Of a stretch of 21,808 nucleotides of DNA, positions 1 through 6,391 are shown piece by piece. The DNA comes from an uncultured Megasphaera sp. Its GTDB lineage: Bacteria > Bacillota > Negativicutes > Veillonellales > Megasphaeraceae. The stretch covers positions 1 to 21,808 of the forward strand of contig UQHB01000046.1 of assembly GCA_900540735.1 (NCBI GenBank). The letters run 5' to 3'. Under the pieces are notes generated by a model that saw nothing but the letters and a program-made list of their open reading frames with translations, was not told the origin of the DNA and ran no database searches. Position 1 is the stretch's first letter; each line of letters opens with the position of its first letter. Made by a program: the position numbers and the translations under genes.

Positions 1-93
1 TGAATTACGAGTGTCGCACTAAAAGTTGCAATTCATCATCTATATAAATATGAAAAAACGCTCTGGAAGAGCAAACGATACGGCCAAGGCTAC

Positions 94-714
94 GTGTATC
101 GTAAGCCCTTATCTCTAACGTTACCAGACATGCTTACGGACATCGTCATGACTTATGGCCTCAGTGACTATACCGTGACGTGTATCGTCAGCGGTGCGTC
201 TTTAATTTGGCGTAAACTCGAAAGTGTCGCCGCCAATCGAGATGAAGCCAAAGAAGCGGCGTTGTGGGAAGCAGGCCTTAGTGAAGAGTATGTCGTCGAT
301 GTCGTACAGCAACGACAAGGTACGCGCCGTCTTGCGTCGTGGTATGTGGCGGCCTATCCAAGAGAAGTGTCGGCTCGTCTCTACGAGCTGTTACGGCAAT
401 ACGTACAGATAGAGCGTATCGATGTCTTGCCTGCAGCGGTCAGTCGTTGTCATACGTCTCAAGAAGGTACGTTGTACATTCCTGATGGCGAAGGTATCCA
501 TCTTGTGACGGTAGAGAAGGGGTCTCCGACTCTCTATGCGTACAGTCCAACCCAGCCTGACGGTTATTGCAAAGCCTGTGATATCTATGGGGAAGGGGCC
601 GTCTTAGTCGAAAGGAAAGACCATGCCTTTGAGCCTTTAGCCGTGTCAAAGAAGATAGCTCAATCCCTGCAAATGTTAGATGTACCGCCTTTTTTTGCCT
701 TTCTCTTAGCATAA
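94..714 (+). CDS. PilM-like pilus assembly protein, 5' end uncertain
   Basis: Probably the actin-like cytoplasmic PilM/HofM component of a type IV pilus or competence pseudopilus platform. The call rests mainly on context: two single-pass proteins of PilN and PilO shape follow directly. GTG at 94 is the only conventional in-frame start, but it has a poor ribosome site (only CCAAGG nearby). The frame stays open back to a TGA at 1-3, and codons 4-93 read like the first beta-hairpin of a PilM fold (LKVAIHHLYKYEKTLW), so the real protein may begin at an ATT codon or the gene may be damaged. At 206 aa (237 if extended) it is shorter than the usual 300-350 aa PilM. The gene ends 9 nt before the next start. 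Sequence identity to PilM is weak. Confidence 0.55.
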   Translation: MYRKPLSLTLPDMLTDIVMTYGLSDYTVTCIVSGASLIWRKLESVAANRDEAKEAALWEAGLSEEYVVDVVQQRQGTRRLASWYVAAYPREVSARLYELLRQYVQIERIDVLPAAVSRCHTSQEGTLYIPDGEGIHLVTVEKGSPTLYAYSPTQPDGYCKACDIYGEGAVLVERKDHAFEPLAVSKKIAQSLQMLDVPPFFAFLLA

Positions 715-723
715 GGAGGGACT

Positions 724-1272
724 ATGCAGTGTAATGTTATGCCCGAATCAGCACAGCAAGGGCAACGAGAAGAGACCGCGCGCCGTCTGTTAGGGCCGCT
801 CCTCATCGTCTTGAGTGTCGCCGTCGTACTGAGCGGCATCACTTCTCTTTGGTGTTATACAGCGGCTCAAGGGGCCAAGCAATATATGACAGACTTCGTC
901 TATCCTGTGACGCAACAAGTAAGCGAGCATAATGCCAAAGAGCAAGAAGTTAAGGCCTATGAAAAACGACTGCGCGACGCACAGTCTAAGGGCATTCATT
1001 GGTCGCCAATACTGGTTATGCTGGCTGAAACGAAACCACCAGACATAGCAGTTCAAACGATTTCCGGTGAAACCCAAACGATTACCGTAACGGCTGTAGG
1101 TGAGCAAATCGATACGGCCCGGTCGTGGCAGCAAAGCCTGCGCCGCCGCGCTGGCATCCAAGACGTACAAGTGAAGACCATGAAGCAGGGCATAGGAGGG
1201 CCGAAGCAATTTGCCTTTGCTGTAATCTTAGGAGATAAAGAGAATGGAACGACTACGCCGCGTCACCCCTAA
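724..1272 (+). CDS. PilN-like inner-membrane pilus assembly protein
   Basis: This 182-aa protein has the PilN layout: a short basic cytoplasmic N-terminus, one transmembrane helix at about residues 26-46 (LLIVLSVAVVLSGITSLWCY), a charged probable coiled coil to about residue 85, and a small periplasmic domain. PilN pairs with PilO in the alignment complex linking the inner-membrane platform to the secretin; its N-terminus binds PilM. The start is fixed by AAGGAGGG at 713-720. It overlaps the following gene by 29 nt, which suggests translational coupling. A fimbrial-assembly (GspL/PilN) domain is inferred from architecture and neighbours, not from strong motifs. Confidence 0.6.
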   Translation: MQCNVMPESAQQGQREETARRLLGPLLIVLSVAVVLSGITSLWCYTAAQGAKQYMTDFVYPVTQQVSEHNAKEQEVKAYEKRLRDAQSKGIHWSPILVMLAETKPPDIAVQTISGETQTITVTAVGEQIDTARSWQQSLRRRAGIQDVQVKTMKQGIGGPKQFAFAVILGDKENGTTTPRHP

Positions 1273-1687
1273 GCGACTGATGATGGCAGTAGTCCTATTG
1301 GTGCTGCTCCTCATTTTGTTGAATAGTCTGTCCTGGCAGTGGTGGCAAGAAAAAAAGCACTATGAACAGTGTTACGTTCAAAGCCAGGCCTACAGTACGA
1401 CCTTACGGACACAACGGTCACGGGAATGGCTGCCGCAAGAGGAGCCACACGATGCGATGACTCTCGTCCAAGAAGCAGCTCTACAGACGAATGTCCGCAT
1501 CCTTTCGTACGAAGCACGACACGGCAGTGACGGTACGTACACGCTTGTTTTAGAAGGAATATGGTACGATATACTCAGCTTTATAAATGCTCTAGAGGCC
1601 TATATGCCAGCTGTCATCATTCATAGTATTACCCTCGAAAGAGAGGCTGAAGACAGTGATGTACTGAGTTGTCATATCAAAATTTAA
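1244..1687 (+). CDS. PilO-like inner-membrane pilus assembly protein
   Basis: A 147-aa single-pass protein with a transmembrane helix at about residues 11-28 (LMMAVVLLVLLLILLNSL) and a periplasmic part ending in an alternating strand/helix pattern, as in the ferredoxin-like domains of PilO and GspM. The start has AGGAG at about 1230-1234 and lies inside the end of the PilN-like gene. It is short for PilO (usually about 200 aa), so a reduced or GspM-like version is possible. It is the last gene of the cluster: a terminator begins about 30 nt after its stop. Confidence 0.55.
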   Translation: MERLRRVTPKRLMMAVVLLVLLLILLNSLSWQWWQEKKHYEQCYVQSQAYSTTLRTQRSREWLPQEEPHDAMTLVQEAALQTNVRILSYEARHGSDGTYTLVLEGIWYDILSFINALEAYMPAVIIHSITLEREAEDSDVLSCHIKI

Positions 1688-1717
1688 AAAAACTGCCATT
1701 TTTTGTTAACTCTTAGC

Positions 1718-1775
1718 AAGGTCATCTTATTCTAGGTATTATCTAGTATCTAGGCGACGATGACCTTATTTTTTT
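1718..1775 (+). terminator. Terminator closing the pil-like cluster
   Basis: A perfect 9-bp stem AAGGTCATC (1718-1726) / GATGACCTT (1759-1767) is followed by A and seven T. The 32-nt loop holds three CTAG words that can form an inner hairpin. It separates the pilus genes from the TonB operon. Confidence 0.75.
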
Positions 1776-1818
1776 GGCATTTTACGTCTGAATGGAGTGT
1801 TAAACGCCGGAATGGGTG

Positions 1819-1847
1819 TAGACAAAAACGAAAAACACTGTTATGAT
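1819..1847 (+). promoter_or_regulatory. Sigma-70-type promoter of the exbB-exbD-tonB-hutW operon
   Basis: TAGACA at 1819-1824, a 17-nt spacer and TATGAT at 1842-1847, each one mismatch from consensus. It lies between the pil terminator and the first gene of the operon. Two GAATGG half-sites 20 nt apart (1790 and 1810) sit just upstream and may bind an activator. Confidence 0.65.
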
Positions 1848-1871
1848 TATAGCGTAATTAAAACATGAGCA

Positions 1872-1886
1872 TGATAATCACTATCC
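1872..1886 (+). promoter_or_regulatory. Fur box
   Basis: TGATAAT-C-ACTATCC matches the 7-1-7 Fur inverted repeat (TGATAAT-N-ATTATCA) with two mismatches. It lies about 25 nt downstream of the -10 element, where a bound repressor would block initiation or early elongation. Iron-dependent repression of this TonB/haem operon is the expected consequence. Confidence 0.7.
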
Positions 1887-1914
1887 TGATATTTAGCGAA
1901 GGAGGTTTTGTGAA

Positions 1915-2022
1915 ATGGGACACAATACGAATACGGAAGGAACGTCAGCTGGCAGTGTATTATATCTTCTCGGTGTATGGACCGGTTTTGTCTCACAAGT
2001 AGCTAAATATATTATTCGGTGA
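1915..2022 (+). CDS. 35-aa single-pass membrane micropeptide, first gene of the TonB operon
   Basis: No family is recognised. ATG at 1915 follows GAAGGAGG (1899-1906) at good spacing and opens a 35-codon frame ending at TGA 2020-2022. The peptide is a polar N-terminus (MGHNTNTEGTSAGS) followed by one probable membrane helix (VLYLLGVWTGFVSQVA) and a basic end (KYIIR), giving N-out/C-in by the positive-inside rule. It lies immediately after the promoter and Fur box and 76 nt before exbB, so it should be co-expressed with the TonB motor. It could modulate ExbB/ExbD or act only as a leader peptide. A GTG at 1910 in another frame gives a basic 30-codon peptide with no such organisation and is less likely. 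Confidence 0.6.
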   Translation: MGHNTNTEGTSAGSVLYLLGVWTGFVSQVAKYIIR

Positions 2023-2033
2023 CAAGCGGTAGC

Positions 2034-2054
2034 AAGCAAGGGCTTTCCTTGCTT
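2034..2054 (+). other. Intercistronic stem-loop upstream of exbB
   Basis: AAGCAAGG (2034-2041), loop GCTTT, CCTTGCTT (2047-2054): a perfect 8-bp stem with no T-run after it. It sits between the micropeptide and exbB, so it may stabilise or process the mRNA or set the ratio of the two products. It does not look like a complete terminator. Confidence 0.5.
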
Positions 2055-2098
2055 CACATAGACAATTTTATTTTCATCTACAAAAGGAGAGTTGTACA

Positions 2099-2716
2099 AT
2101 GTCAGGTTTTGCCTATTTCTTACATTTATTCCATAGTGGTGGATTGGTTATGTATCCGCTCTTATTATTGTCGTTATTCACCATTGCCATTGCTGTAGAA
2201 CGGTTCTTCTATTACAAAGCAAACCGCAAAGGGTCCAAAGTATTTTGCAAAGGTATCAAATCGGCTGTGACGCACCAGCAGTGGGACGCAGCCGTTGAAT
2301 ACTGCGGTAAATACAACACAGCTATGAGCCGTATCGTAGCGAGCGGCCTCCAGCATCAAGACAATGAAAAAGACATGAAAGATGCTTTTCAAGAACAGAT
2401 GGTAGTAGAATCGGTCAACTTCCGCCGCTACCTCGATTATCTCAGTGCAACTGTTACGATTTCGCCGTTACTGGGTCTTCTCGGTACGGTTACAGGCATG
2501 ATTGGTACGTTCAGCGTCCTCGACAGCGGTGCTGGTGCCTCTGCTATTAGCGGCGGCATTGGCGAAGCCTTGATTGCCACGGCTACGGGTCTTTGCGTAG
2601 CTATTATTGCGTTCGTTGTCTATACCTATTATGACCATCAGTTAGATACGATTATTACGGACACAGAACAATTATGTGTGGACGTAGTCAATGCCCACAA
2701 AGCAGCCGCTAAATAG
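2099..2716 (+). CDS. exbB: ExbB, proton-channel subunit of the TonB motor
   Basis: MotA/TolQ/ExbB family protein of 205 aa. ExbB forms the pentameric inner-membrane channel that, with ExbD, converts proton-motive force into movement of TonB. Membrane segments are visible at about residues 15-37, 115-140 and 155-180. The family signature is clear in the second and third: SPLLGLLGTVTGMIGTF, then a Gly/Ala-rich helix beginning GGIGEALIATATGLCVA, with the conserved polar Thr residues. The start has AAAGGAGA 8 nt upstream. exbD follows after 14 nt and tonB overlaps exbD, a standard exbB-exbD-tonB order. The upstream Fur box indicates iron control. Confidence 0.93.
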   Translation: MSGFAYFLHLFHSGGLVMYPLLLLSLFTIAIAVERFFYYKANRKGSKVFCKGIKSAVTHQQWDAAVEYCGKYNTAMSRIVASGLQHQDNEKDMKDAFQEQMVVESVNFRRYLDYLSATVTISPLLGLLGTVTGMIGTFSVLDSGAGASAISGGIGEALIATATGLCVAIIAFVVYTYYDHQLDTIITDTEQLCVDVVNAHKAAAK

Positions 2717-2730
2717 GGGAGGGTGAGGAC

Positions 2731-3135
2731 ATGTTTACCAATCTGAGACCTAAAAAGAAACCGGTCTTCATGATCATCCCTATGATTGATATTATTTTCT
2801 TCCTGCTCGTTTTCTTCATGATGAACAGCTTGCAGACAGTGGCGCAAAAAGCCTTGTCTGTCCAGTTGCCCCAGGCATCCCATGCATCACAGCCTGTACA
2901 AATGCCGATTATCATCACTGTCGATAAAGAAGGCCATATTACGATGGACAACAAACCTGTTTCCATTGACGAAGCATCGGCGTTGATGCAAAAACACATG
3001 TCTGAAAATGCCAACGCAGCTGTCATCTTGCAGGCTGACCGCTCGACGGCACATGGCCAGGTCGTAGCTGTCATGGATATGCTCAAACAAGCAGGCGTGA
3101 AACGTCTTGCCATTGCGGCAGAACAGAAGGGATGA
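2731..3135 (+). CDS. exbD: ExbD, TonB motor subunit
   Basis: ExbD/TolR family, 134 aa: a short basic N-terminus (RPKKKP), one transmembrane helix at about residues 13-31 (FMIIPMIDIIFFLLVFFMM) and a periplasmic domain. Asp20 inside the helix is in the position of the essential proton-carrying aspartate of E. coli ExbD. The periplasmic part has the usual pattern (IIITVDKEGHITMDNKPVS, then VILQADRSTAHGQVVAVMD). The start is preceded by GGGGAGGGTGAGG. The last codons overlap the tonB start in an ATGA arrangement, which suggests translational coupling. Confidence 0.93.
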   Translation: MFTNLRPKKKPVFMIIPMIDIIFFLLVFFMMNSLQTVAQKALSVQLPQASHASQPVQMPIIITVDKEGHITMDNKPVSIDEASALMQKHMSENANAAVILQADRSTAHGQVVAVMDMLKQAGVKRLAIAAEQKG

Positions 3136-4001
3136 CGCCTATGCAAGGAATATCATGGATTAAGGCGTATGGCGTATCGTTTATCTTCCACGTCATCGTC
3201 ATCTTAGTCGTCGGTCTCTTTATTGCTGGGACTGTAACGAAACAGGAAGAAAAGCAAATGTACGTCGTCGACCTCGACGCGAGCAACCTGGAAAGTTCCG
3301 GTAGTGGTCATGCCGGCGGCGGTGGCGGCGGTAGCAGCGGTAGCAGCGGTAGTAGCAGCTTATTCCCTGAAAAATTATCAGAAACCCAAATGCAGCAAAA
3401 AATGGCTGCTGTAGAACAGCAAGAACCATTAGCCCAGGCTAATCATCCCCAAGTCACACCGCCACCGGATGCAGTGCCGACGCCGGATAGTACTAGTTCG
3501 TCTGCTCCTGCAGAAGCATCTGGCGGCTACAGCGCACCGAGCAGTGATTACGGCGGCGGTAGCGGCGGCCAAGGCACAGGGACTGGCGAAGGCTATGGAT
3601 CTGGTACAGGTGCTGGTTCCGGTGAAGGCTATGGCTCTGGGTACGGCGATGGCACTGGCGATGGCCAAGGCTATGGCGAAGGTTCCGGTGACGGCCAAGG
3701 CTCCGGCGATAGCGGTGCTTCCGGTACGGGTACTGGTGCCTTTGACTCGGACGGATTCTGGGCTGCTGTTGATGCCAATAAAGTCTATCCGCCTATGGCT
3801 GTACGCCGCGGCTTAACGGGTACAGTTAATGTCACGGTTACACTCGACGCAAGCGGCAACTGCATTGGCATTTCTGCTGATGGCCCGAGTATTTTAGCGA
3901 AAGCTGCTGAAAATGCGGTCTATGCAGCTACACCGTATCCGAATGCAACAGGACAGACGATTACGGTCAACGTACCTGTTACGTTCAATTTACAACAATA
4001 A
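3132..4001 (+). CDS. tonB: TonB energy transducer with a glycine-rich periplasmic spacer
   Basis: A 289-aa TonB-like protein that transmits force from ExbB/ExbD to outer-membrane receptors. The N-terminal helix (about residues 12-34) has the TonB SxxxH motif (Ser16 and His20 in VSFIFHVIV). The C-terminal TonB domain (about residues 207-289) carries the expected YPPMAVRRGLTGTVNVTVTL and VPVTF segments. In between, the classic Pro-Lys/Pro-Glu spacer is replaced by Gly/Ser tracts and degenerate GEGYGSG/GDGQGYG repeats. ATG 3132 overlaps the exbD stop; ATG 3141 is an alternative that only removes three residues. A 156-nt structured leader separates it from the next gene, so downstream expression may be set separately. 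Confidence 0.88.
   Translation: MTPMQGISWIKAYGVSFIFHVIVILVVGLFIAGTVTKQEEKQMYVVDLDASNLESSGSGHAGGGGGGSSGSSGSSSLFPEKLSETQMQQKMAAVEQQEPLAQANHPQVTPPPDAVPTPDSTSSSAPAEASGGYSAPSSDYGGGSGGQGTGTGEGYGSGTGAGSGEGYGSGYGDGTGDGQGYGEGSGDGQGSGDSGASGTGTGAFDSDGFWAAVDANKVYPPMAVRRGLTGTVNVTVTLDASGNCIGISADGPSILAKAAENAVYAATPYPNATGQTITVNVPVTFNLQQ
3552..3738 (+). repeat. Degenerate glycine-rich coding repeat in tonB
   Basis: Imperfect short repeats built on GGCGAAGGCTATGG / GGCGATGGCCAAGG encode GEGYGSG, GDGTGDG, GYGEGSG and GDGQGSG units. They make up the periplasmic spacer, and such repeats can change length by slippage or unequal recombination. Confidence 0.75.
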
Positions 4002-4020
4002 GCAAATCTAGATATACATA

Positions 4021-4119
4021 GCAAGAGCTCTTCATGATAGGCATCGTAAGATGTGTTTTGCCTCGGAGGAGGAGGAATGGCACGGCACAAGCCTTCAGCA
4101 CATGAAGAGTTGCTCTTGC
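4021..4119 (+). promoter_or_regulatory. Structured leader upstream of the flavodoxin gene
   Basis: A long-range stem pairs GCAAGAG (4021-4027) with CTCTTGC (4113-4119) and CTCTTCATG (4028-4036) with CATGAAGAG (4101-4109): 16 bp with one 3-nt bulge. Inside it, AGGC-ATC-GTAA-GAT closed by GCCT (4039-4063) forms a hairpin with a GNRA-type loop, and GGAGGAGGAGG (4065-4075) lies single-stranded before an ATG at 4077. No known riboswitch consensus (cobalamin, FMN, TPP, Moco, fluoride) was recognised. It may control translation of the flavodoxin and hutW separately from exbB-exbD-tonB. Confidence 0.55.
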
Positions 4120-4157
4120 GTGTCATATATATTATTTTCTATAGGAGCGTGTTTAGA

Positions 4158-4673
4158 ATGAAAACAATCGTATTGTATTCCACTCGTACAGGAAACACCA
4201 AAAAAATTGCTGAAGCTATTGCTAGTGCCGTACCGGGCGCACCTTGCGTCAACGTCAAAGACGTACCGGCAGACCTTGCGTCGTATGACCTCGTCTTCGT
4301 TGGTTTCTGGGTAGACAAAGGCGACGCCGATGCAGAAGCAAAAAAAGTTATGCAGACCCTCGACAACCAATACGTCGGTGTCTTTGCCACACTCGGTGCT
4401 AAACCCGATTCGGACCATGCTAAAGAATGCCTTAAAAAAGCATCGTCCGTCGTTCCTGGCGAAGTCGTTGGCAAATTCATTTGCCAAGGTGCAGTAGACC
4501 CAAAATTAATTGAAGCGATGTACAAAATGTTCCCAGCTGGCCATCCGCACGGCCGGACACCGGAACGGGAAGCTCTTCATGCAGAAGCTGCGAAACATCC
4601 GGATGCACAGGACTGCGCTAATGCTAAAGCCTTTGCAGAAGATGTGCTCCAGAAAATTGCAGCGAAAGCCTAG
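4158..4673 (+). CDS. Flavodoxin-family protein, probable partner of the haem radical SAM enzyme
   Basis: A 171-aa flavodoxin. The N-terminus has the first beta strand and the FMN phosphate loop (IVLYSTRTGNTKKIAEAIA), and later strands end in VFVGFWVDKGDAD and VGVFATLGAKPDSDHA. The chosen start has AGGAG 10 nt upstream and gives the canonical flavodoxin N-terminus. An in-frame ATG at 4077 with a better-placed GGAGG would add 27 residues (MARHKPSAHEELLLRVIYII...). hutW starts 12 nt later. Radical SAM enzymes need a low-potential electron donor, and haem loci with HutW/HmuW-type enzymes are known to encode flavodoxins (HmuF of Fusobacterium, from memory), so supply of electrons or reduction of the tetrapyrrole product is the likely job. 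The role is inferred; the fold is clear. Confidence 0.85.
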   Translation: MKTIVLYSTRTGNTKKIAEAIASAVPGAPCVNVKDVPADLASYDLVFVGFWVDKGDADAEAKKVMQTLDNQYVGVFATLGAKPDSDHAKECLKKASSVVPGEVVGKFICQGAVDPKLIEAMYKMFPAGHPHGRTPEREALHAEAAKHPDAQDCANAKAFAEDVLQKIAAKA

Positions 4674-4685
4674 TAGGAGACAACC

Positions 4686-6230
4686 ATGAGTTTACAAGAT
4701 TTATACGATAGCTTGTCGCCAGAACAAAAAATCTTCCAGTTTGGTGCTGAAACAGACGAGCCTTTAGGCCATGCGTTTCCACGGAAACGTGTCGTTCACG
4801 CTGGCTTAAATGGCTCGGTCGTACCGCCTGATGAATCCCAGAAAATCTGGAATGACTTAATGAGCGTGTCGCCGACGACAAAAGAAACACAGACTGCATA
4901 TATTCACATTCCCTTCTGCAAAACGAAATGCCTCTATTGCGGCTTCTTCCAAAACGGTACCAACCAAGATGTAGAAGACCATTACATCGATTGCCTCATT
5001 AACGAAATGGAAGCAGCTGCCGATAAGCCGCGCCTCAAAGACAGCCTCATTCACGCCGTCTTCATCGGTGGCGGTACGCCGACGTCCCTTTCGGCAAAAA
5101 ATGCAGAACGGCTTTTGCAGACCATTCAAAAATGCTTGCCCTTAGCAAATGACTACGAACTCACCTTAGAAGGCCGTATCTACGACTTAGTACCGGAAAA
5201 AATGGATGTCTGGATGGCTAACGGTGTCAATCGTATGTCTTTAGGCGTACAATCATTCCACACGAAAATCCGTCAGCAGTTAGGCCGTCTCGATGACCAA
5301 GAAACGGTCCTGAAGAACTTAGCTGCCCTCAAAGCGTACAATCAGTGCGTCGTCGTCATCGACCTCATTTACGGCTTGCCTGACCAGGATATGAAAGTCT
5401 GGGAAGAAGATCTGGAAATGCTCGTCCAGTCCGGAGTAGACGGAGCTGACCTTTACCAACTCAACGTCTTCGACGGCAGTGACCTCAACAAAGCTATCCA
5501 GAGTGGCCGTATGTCGCCCGCAGCGACGACGGATTACCAGTCGCGTATGTTCTCTTTTGCGAAAGACTACCTCGACAAGAGACAGTACAAACGCTTGAAC
5601 ATTTGCCACTGGTCCTGCACGAACCGCGAACGGAGCCTGTACAACCGTCTCGCCGGAGCTGGCACGAAAATGTTCCCCTTCGGCAGTGGTGCAGGCGGCA
5701 ACGTCGACGGCTATGCAACGATGCTCCATCGGGCTATTCAGCCGTACGAAATGTTCGTCGAAGCAGGGAAGAAACCCTTCATGGCTCTCATGAAGCAGTC
5801 TCCTTTGCAGCCCATCGTCGATGCTGCAAAATACCAGCTCGAAATGTGCTACTTAGATTTAAATACGATTTACGCCTTTGATGAACGCTTAAAAGGCTTG
5901 TCCTGGCTCTACGAACTGTGGGAAAAACGGGGTCTCGTCCACTTCAACGGTGCCCTCTATGAACTCACCGAAGCAGGCCAGTTCTGGCAAGTCAACATTA
6001 CGCAGACGACACTCGAATGCATTCAATATCTCATGACTGGCAAGAACAACATGATCGTCGAAAAAGTCGCAGCACAAGATGCGAAAAAGACGAACGGCAT
6101 GGTTGAAATGATGCGTAAAATGAAACAGAGCGGCGGCGGAAATATTGAAGCCATGCAGAAAATGGCAGAAGCCATGAAAAACCTTAGCCCCGAAGAATTA
6201 CAGGCTATTATGAAAAAAACGCAAGGCTAA
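4686..6230 (+). CDS. hutW: HutW/ChuW-type radical SAM haem-degrading enzyme (anaerobilin synthase)
   Basis: A 514-aa member of the HemN/HemW-like radical SAM group. Cys78, Cys82 and Cys85 in HIPFCKTKCLYCGFF form the CX3CX2C site for the 4Fe-4S cluster that cleaves S-adenosylmethionine, followed by the GGGTPTSLS glycine motif. Characterised relatives (E. coli ChuW) open the haem ring without oxygen by radical methylation, releasing iron and giving anaerobilin. HemW or HemN is the alternative, but the co-transcribed TonB genes, the flavodoxin and the adjacent HugZ-like gene favour HutW/ChuW. The last 45 residues are rich in Met and Lys (MVEMMRKMKQSGGG, then AMQKMAEAMKN). AGGAGA precedes the start and a strong terminator follows 47 nt after the stop. 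Confidence 0.85.
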   Translation: MSLQDLYDSLSPEQKIFQFGAETDEPLGHAFPRKRVVHAGLNGSVVPPDESQKIWNDLMSVSPTTKETQTAYIHIPFCKTKCLYCGFFQNGTNQDVEDHYIDCLINEMEAAADKPRLKDSLIHAVFIGGGTPTSLSAKNAERLLQTIQKCLPLANDYELTLEGRIYDLVPEKMDVWMANGVNRMSLGVQSFHTKIRQQLGRLDDQETVLKNLAALKAYNQCVVVIDLIYGLPDQDMKVWEEDLEMLVQSGVDGADLYQLNVFDGSDLNKAIQSGRMSPAATTDYQSRMFSFAKDYLDKRQYKRLNICHWSCTNRERSLYNRLAGAGTKMFPFGSGAGGNVDGYATMLHRAIQPYEMFVEAGKKPFMALMKQSPLQPIVDAAKYQLEMCYLDLNTIYAFDERLKGLSWLYELWEKRGLVHFNGALYELTEAGQFWQVNITQTTLECIQYLMTGKNNMIVEKVAAQDAKKTNGMVEMMRKMKQSGGGNIEAMQKMAEAMKNLSPEELQAIMKKTQG

Positions 6231-6276
6231 TTGTTAGATACCTCTCCCATTTATATACTTTAATTTTTCCTTCAAG

Positions 6277-6317
6277 AATATTGTCACACCGTCCCCTTGG
6301 TGTGGCAATATTTTTTT
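6277..6317 (+). terminator. Strong terminator after hutW
   Basis: AATATTGTCACACC (6277-6290), 8-nt loop, GGTGTGGCAATATT (6299-6312): a 14-bp stem with one G-U pair, then TTTTT. It ends the exbB-hutW transcript and separates it from the next promoter, which begins 9 nt later. Confidence 0.92.
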
Positions 6318-6325
6318 CTATCTAT

Positions 6326-6354
6326 TTGACAATTACTCTCTCATTCTTCATAAT
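6326..6354 (+). promoter_or_regulatory. Promoter of the HugZ-like/AraC operon
   Basis: TTGACA at 6326-6331, 17-nt spacer, CATAAT at 6349-6354. The -10 box is flanked by TTCTT (6344-6348) and AAGAA (6355-6359), a small palindrome that could be an operator. No Fur box is seen here. Confidence 0.75.
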
Positions 6355-6391
6355 AAGAACAGATAGATAAAACGAAAAGGAGTGGAATGAC

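Noticed and set aside
50..118. 22-codon frame starting ATG 50 (MKKRSGRAND...)
   Set aside because: No ribosome site and it overlaps the more protein-like PilM frame; too short to support.
3552..3738. Possible CRISPR or tandem DNA repeat
   Set aside because: Units are short, unequal, without spacers, and encode a glycine-rich protein spacer.
3469..3816. Long Ala/Lys/Val-rich open frame inside tonB (plus strand, second frame)
   Set aside because: It is created by the GC-rich Gly repeat read out of frame; it has no ribosome site and the tonB frame is clearly the coding one.
4021..4119. Assignment of the flavodoxin leader to a known riboswitch class
   Set aside because: None of the cobalamin, FMN, TPP, Moco, c-di-GMP or fluoride core motifs can be found; kept only as an unnamed structured leader.
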